This document shows positions 15,436 to 16,314 of a stretch of DNA of 16,314 nucleotides, piece after piece. Each line of letters starts with the position of its first letter. Positions within the stretch are counted from its first letter, which is position 1. Source of the DNA: UBA1723 sp045641065 (GTDB lineage: Bacteria > Bacteroidota > Bacteroidia > Bacteroidales > Paludibacteraceae); NCBI GenBank assembly GCA_045641065.1, contig JAZUGF010000133.1, positions 1-16,314 of the forward strand, given 5' to 3'. Made by a program: the position numbers and the translations under genes. The notes under the pieces were generated by a model, which was not told where the DNA came from, did not search any database, and saw only the letters and a program-made list of their open reading frames with translations.

Positions 15436-16152
15436 ATGTACAAAAATCTTTTCATCGATTTCGACGATACACTATACGACACAAAAGGGAATGCCAATAT
15501 TTCATTAAGAGAAATGTTCGATTATTTCCATTTGGATCAATATTTCCCAGATTATGATAAATTCCATCGTTCGTATTGGAAGACAAATGTTGAATTATGG
15601 GATCAGTATGCTAAGGGAGAGATCGAACGTGATTATCTGATTTTGGAGCGATTCCGTCGACCTTTATCTGAAGGAATAGATGCTGATGGTAAACCTTTCA
15701 ATCCGTCTGCAGAATATTGCTTAAAAGTGAGTGACGTTTTCCTTGAATTCTGTTCTAATAAACCAGGTTTGGTAGATGGTGCACGTGAACTGATGGATTA
15801 TTTGAAGCAAAAAGGATATAAATTATTCATGTGTAGCAACGGGTTCCACGAGGTTCAGTATAAAAAATTGAAATCGTGTGGACTATTGGAATATTTCGAT
15901 GAAATTATATTATCGGAAGACGCGGGAGCAAATAAACCAAGTCAAGTATTTTTTGACTACGCGTTTAAGGCGACGGGAGCAACACCATCGGATACATTAA
16001 TGATCGGAGATAATTTCTCAACTGATATAATGGGTGCAAAAGGAGCTGGTTTGGCTACGATGTTCTTTAATCGTCATCCTGAAACATTTAAGACTCCTGA
16101 GCCAGTGGAGTATGAAATCCACTCATTGAAAGAGGCAATCGAGTTGTTATGA
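15436..16152 (+). CDS. yjjG: HAD-superfamily pyrimidine 5'-nucleotidase, YjjG type
   Basis: This 238-residue cytoplasmic phosphatase belongs to the haloacid dehalogenase superfamily and most resembles the YjjG group, which dephosphorylates (non-canonical) pyrimidine nucleoside monophosphates. All four HAD motifs are intact: D8-x-D10-D-T in FIDFDDTLYDT; S134-N135 in MCSNGF; K167 in GANKPS; and D192...D197 in IGDNFSTDIMGA. A helical cap lies between motifs I and II (about residues 17-115). The ATG at 15436 gives the usual family start MYKNLF; the ATG four codons earlier (15424) is also possible. No promoter was found, and the gene follows the small repeat by about 35 nt. Substrate is inferred from the family only. 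Confidence 0.88.
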   Translation: MYKNLFIDFDDTLYDTKGNANISLREMFDYFHLDQYFPDYDKFHRSYWKTNVELWDQYAKGEIERDYLILERFRRPLSEGIDADGKPFNPSAEYCLKVSDVFLEFCSNKPGLVDGARELMDYLKQKGYKLFMCSNGFHEVQYKKLKSCGLLEYFDEIILSEDAGANKPSQVFFDYAFKATGATPSDTLMIGDNFSTDIMGAKGAGLATMFFNRHPETFKTPEPVEYEIHSLKEAIELL

Positions 16153-16182
16153 TAATTGAAAGAGACGTGAATACATGATATG

Positions 16183-16216
16183 AACCCCTAAAGTTAGACA
16201 AAAAACTTTAGGGGTT
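16183..16216. repeat. Perfect 13-bp hairpin at the insertion sequence end
   Basis: AACCCCTAAAGTT (16183-16195) and AACTTTAGGGGTT (16204-16216) are perfect inverted repeats separated by 8 nt. The left arm is inside the terminal repeat and the right arm ends 5 nt before the transposase ATG. In a transcript reading in from outside, the stem would mask the translation start; this is a known strategy of insertion sequences and is inferred here. Confidence 0.8.
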
Positions 16217-16221
16217 AAATT

Positions 16222-16314
16222 ATGAGCAAAAAGCAAGAGAGCGGAAAGCACGGGAAGAAGGAGTTGCAGAAATATATGCGACTACTTAAGAAAGGCGAAA
16301 GCGTGAACACGATA
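16222..16314 (+). CDS. Transposase OrfA-like N-terminus (partial, runs off the window)
   Basis: The first 31 codons are visible. The product is basic and begins MSKKQESGKHGKKELQKYMR, then continues LLKKGESVNTI, which resembles the first helix of a helix-turn-helix as in IS3-family OrfA proteins. It starts 5 nt after the terminal hairpin, with the expected position and orientation for the left end of an insertion sequence. Too little is present to judge whether the element is intact. Confidence 0.6.
   Translation, partial: MSKKQESGKHGKKELQKYMRLLKKGESVNTI

Larger units (their letters stand above)
16181..16314 (+). mobile_element. Left end of an IS3-like insertion sequence (partial)
   Basis: The sequence TGAACCCCTAAAGTTAGACA has the TG start and general form of left terminal repeats of IS3-family (IS150-like) elements. 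It is followed by the beginning of an OrfA-like coding sequence. The element starts 28 nt after the nucleotidase stop and runs past the window end, so its right end, orfB and target duplication cannot be seen. The family assignment rests on end form and OrfA character. Confidence 0.6.

Noticed and set aside
1..16314. CRISPR array, tRNA or rRNA genes
   Set aside because: No regularly spaced direct repeats and no cloverleaf or rRNA-like sequence were seen by eye on either strand.

Overview
The window reads as a piece of a Bacteroidota chromosome, most likely order Bacteroidales (Bacteroides/Prevotella-like or an uncultured relative). Four things support this: repeated TAnnTTTG -7 promoter boxes just upstream of genes (TATCTTTG at 6, 1795, 5836 and 12942; TAATTTTG at 9526); a full-length hybrid two-component regulator of the HTCS type; a secreted protein with a type IX secretion type B C-terminal domain; and tandem DUF3078-like outer-membrane proteins. 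All convincing genes are on the + strand. The base composition is AT-rich.

Layout. 1-1585: promoter and a DUF1703-type ATPase/PD-(D/E)XK protein. 1582-1800: two consecutive repeat-like elements and the promoter of the next gene. 1842-5777: HTCS sensor-regulator (propeller, Y_Y_Y, TM, kinase, receiver, AraC HTH). 5813-9417: a consensus promoter drives a POT-family peptide transporter followed 24 nt later by an AT-rich exported type B T9SS cargo protein. 9431-12929: riboflavin synthase (ribE), then two paralogous DUF3078-like outer-membrane proteins in tandem, closed by a strong intrinsic terminator. 12942-15028: promoter, agmatine deiminase, and 10 nt later a helical protein of unknown function. 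15029-15435: a gene-free stretch of about 400 nt with a 185-nt inverted-repeat-bounded, hairpin-rich segment and a second copy of the small repeat found at 1699-1747. 15436-16152: YjjG-type HAD nucleotidase. 16181-16314: left end of an IS3-like insertion sequence, cut by the window end.

How the genes relate. Most look like separate small housekeeping or accessory units rather than one pathway. Plausible functional pairs are the POT transporter with the secreted protein, the two DUF3078 paralogues, and agmatine deiminase with the unknown downstream protein. No polysaccharide utilisation locus (susC/susD pair) lies next to the HTCS within the window, so its target is not visible here.

I do not see a clear new multi-gene defence or metabolic system. 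The most unusual signals are non-coding: a repeat present twice in opposite orientation whose hairpin shows a compensatory base-pair change, and a structured intergenic segment at 15122-15306 with a GAAA-capped hairpin.
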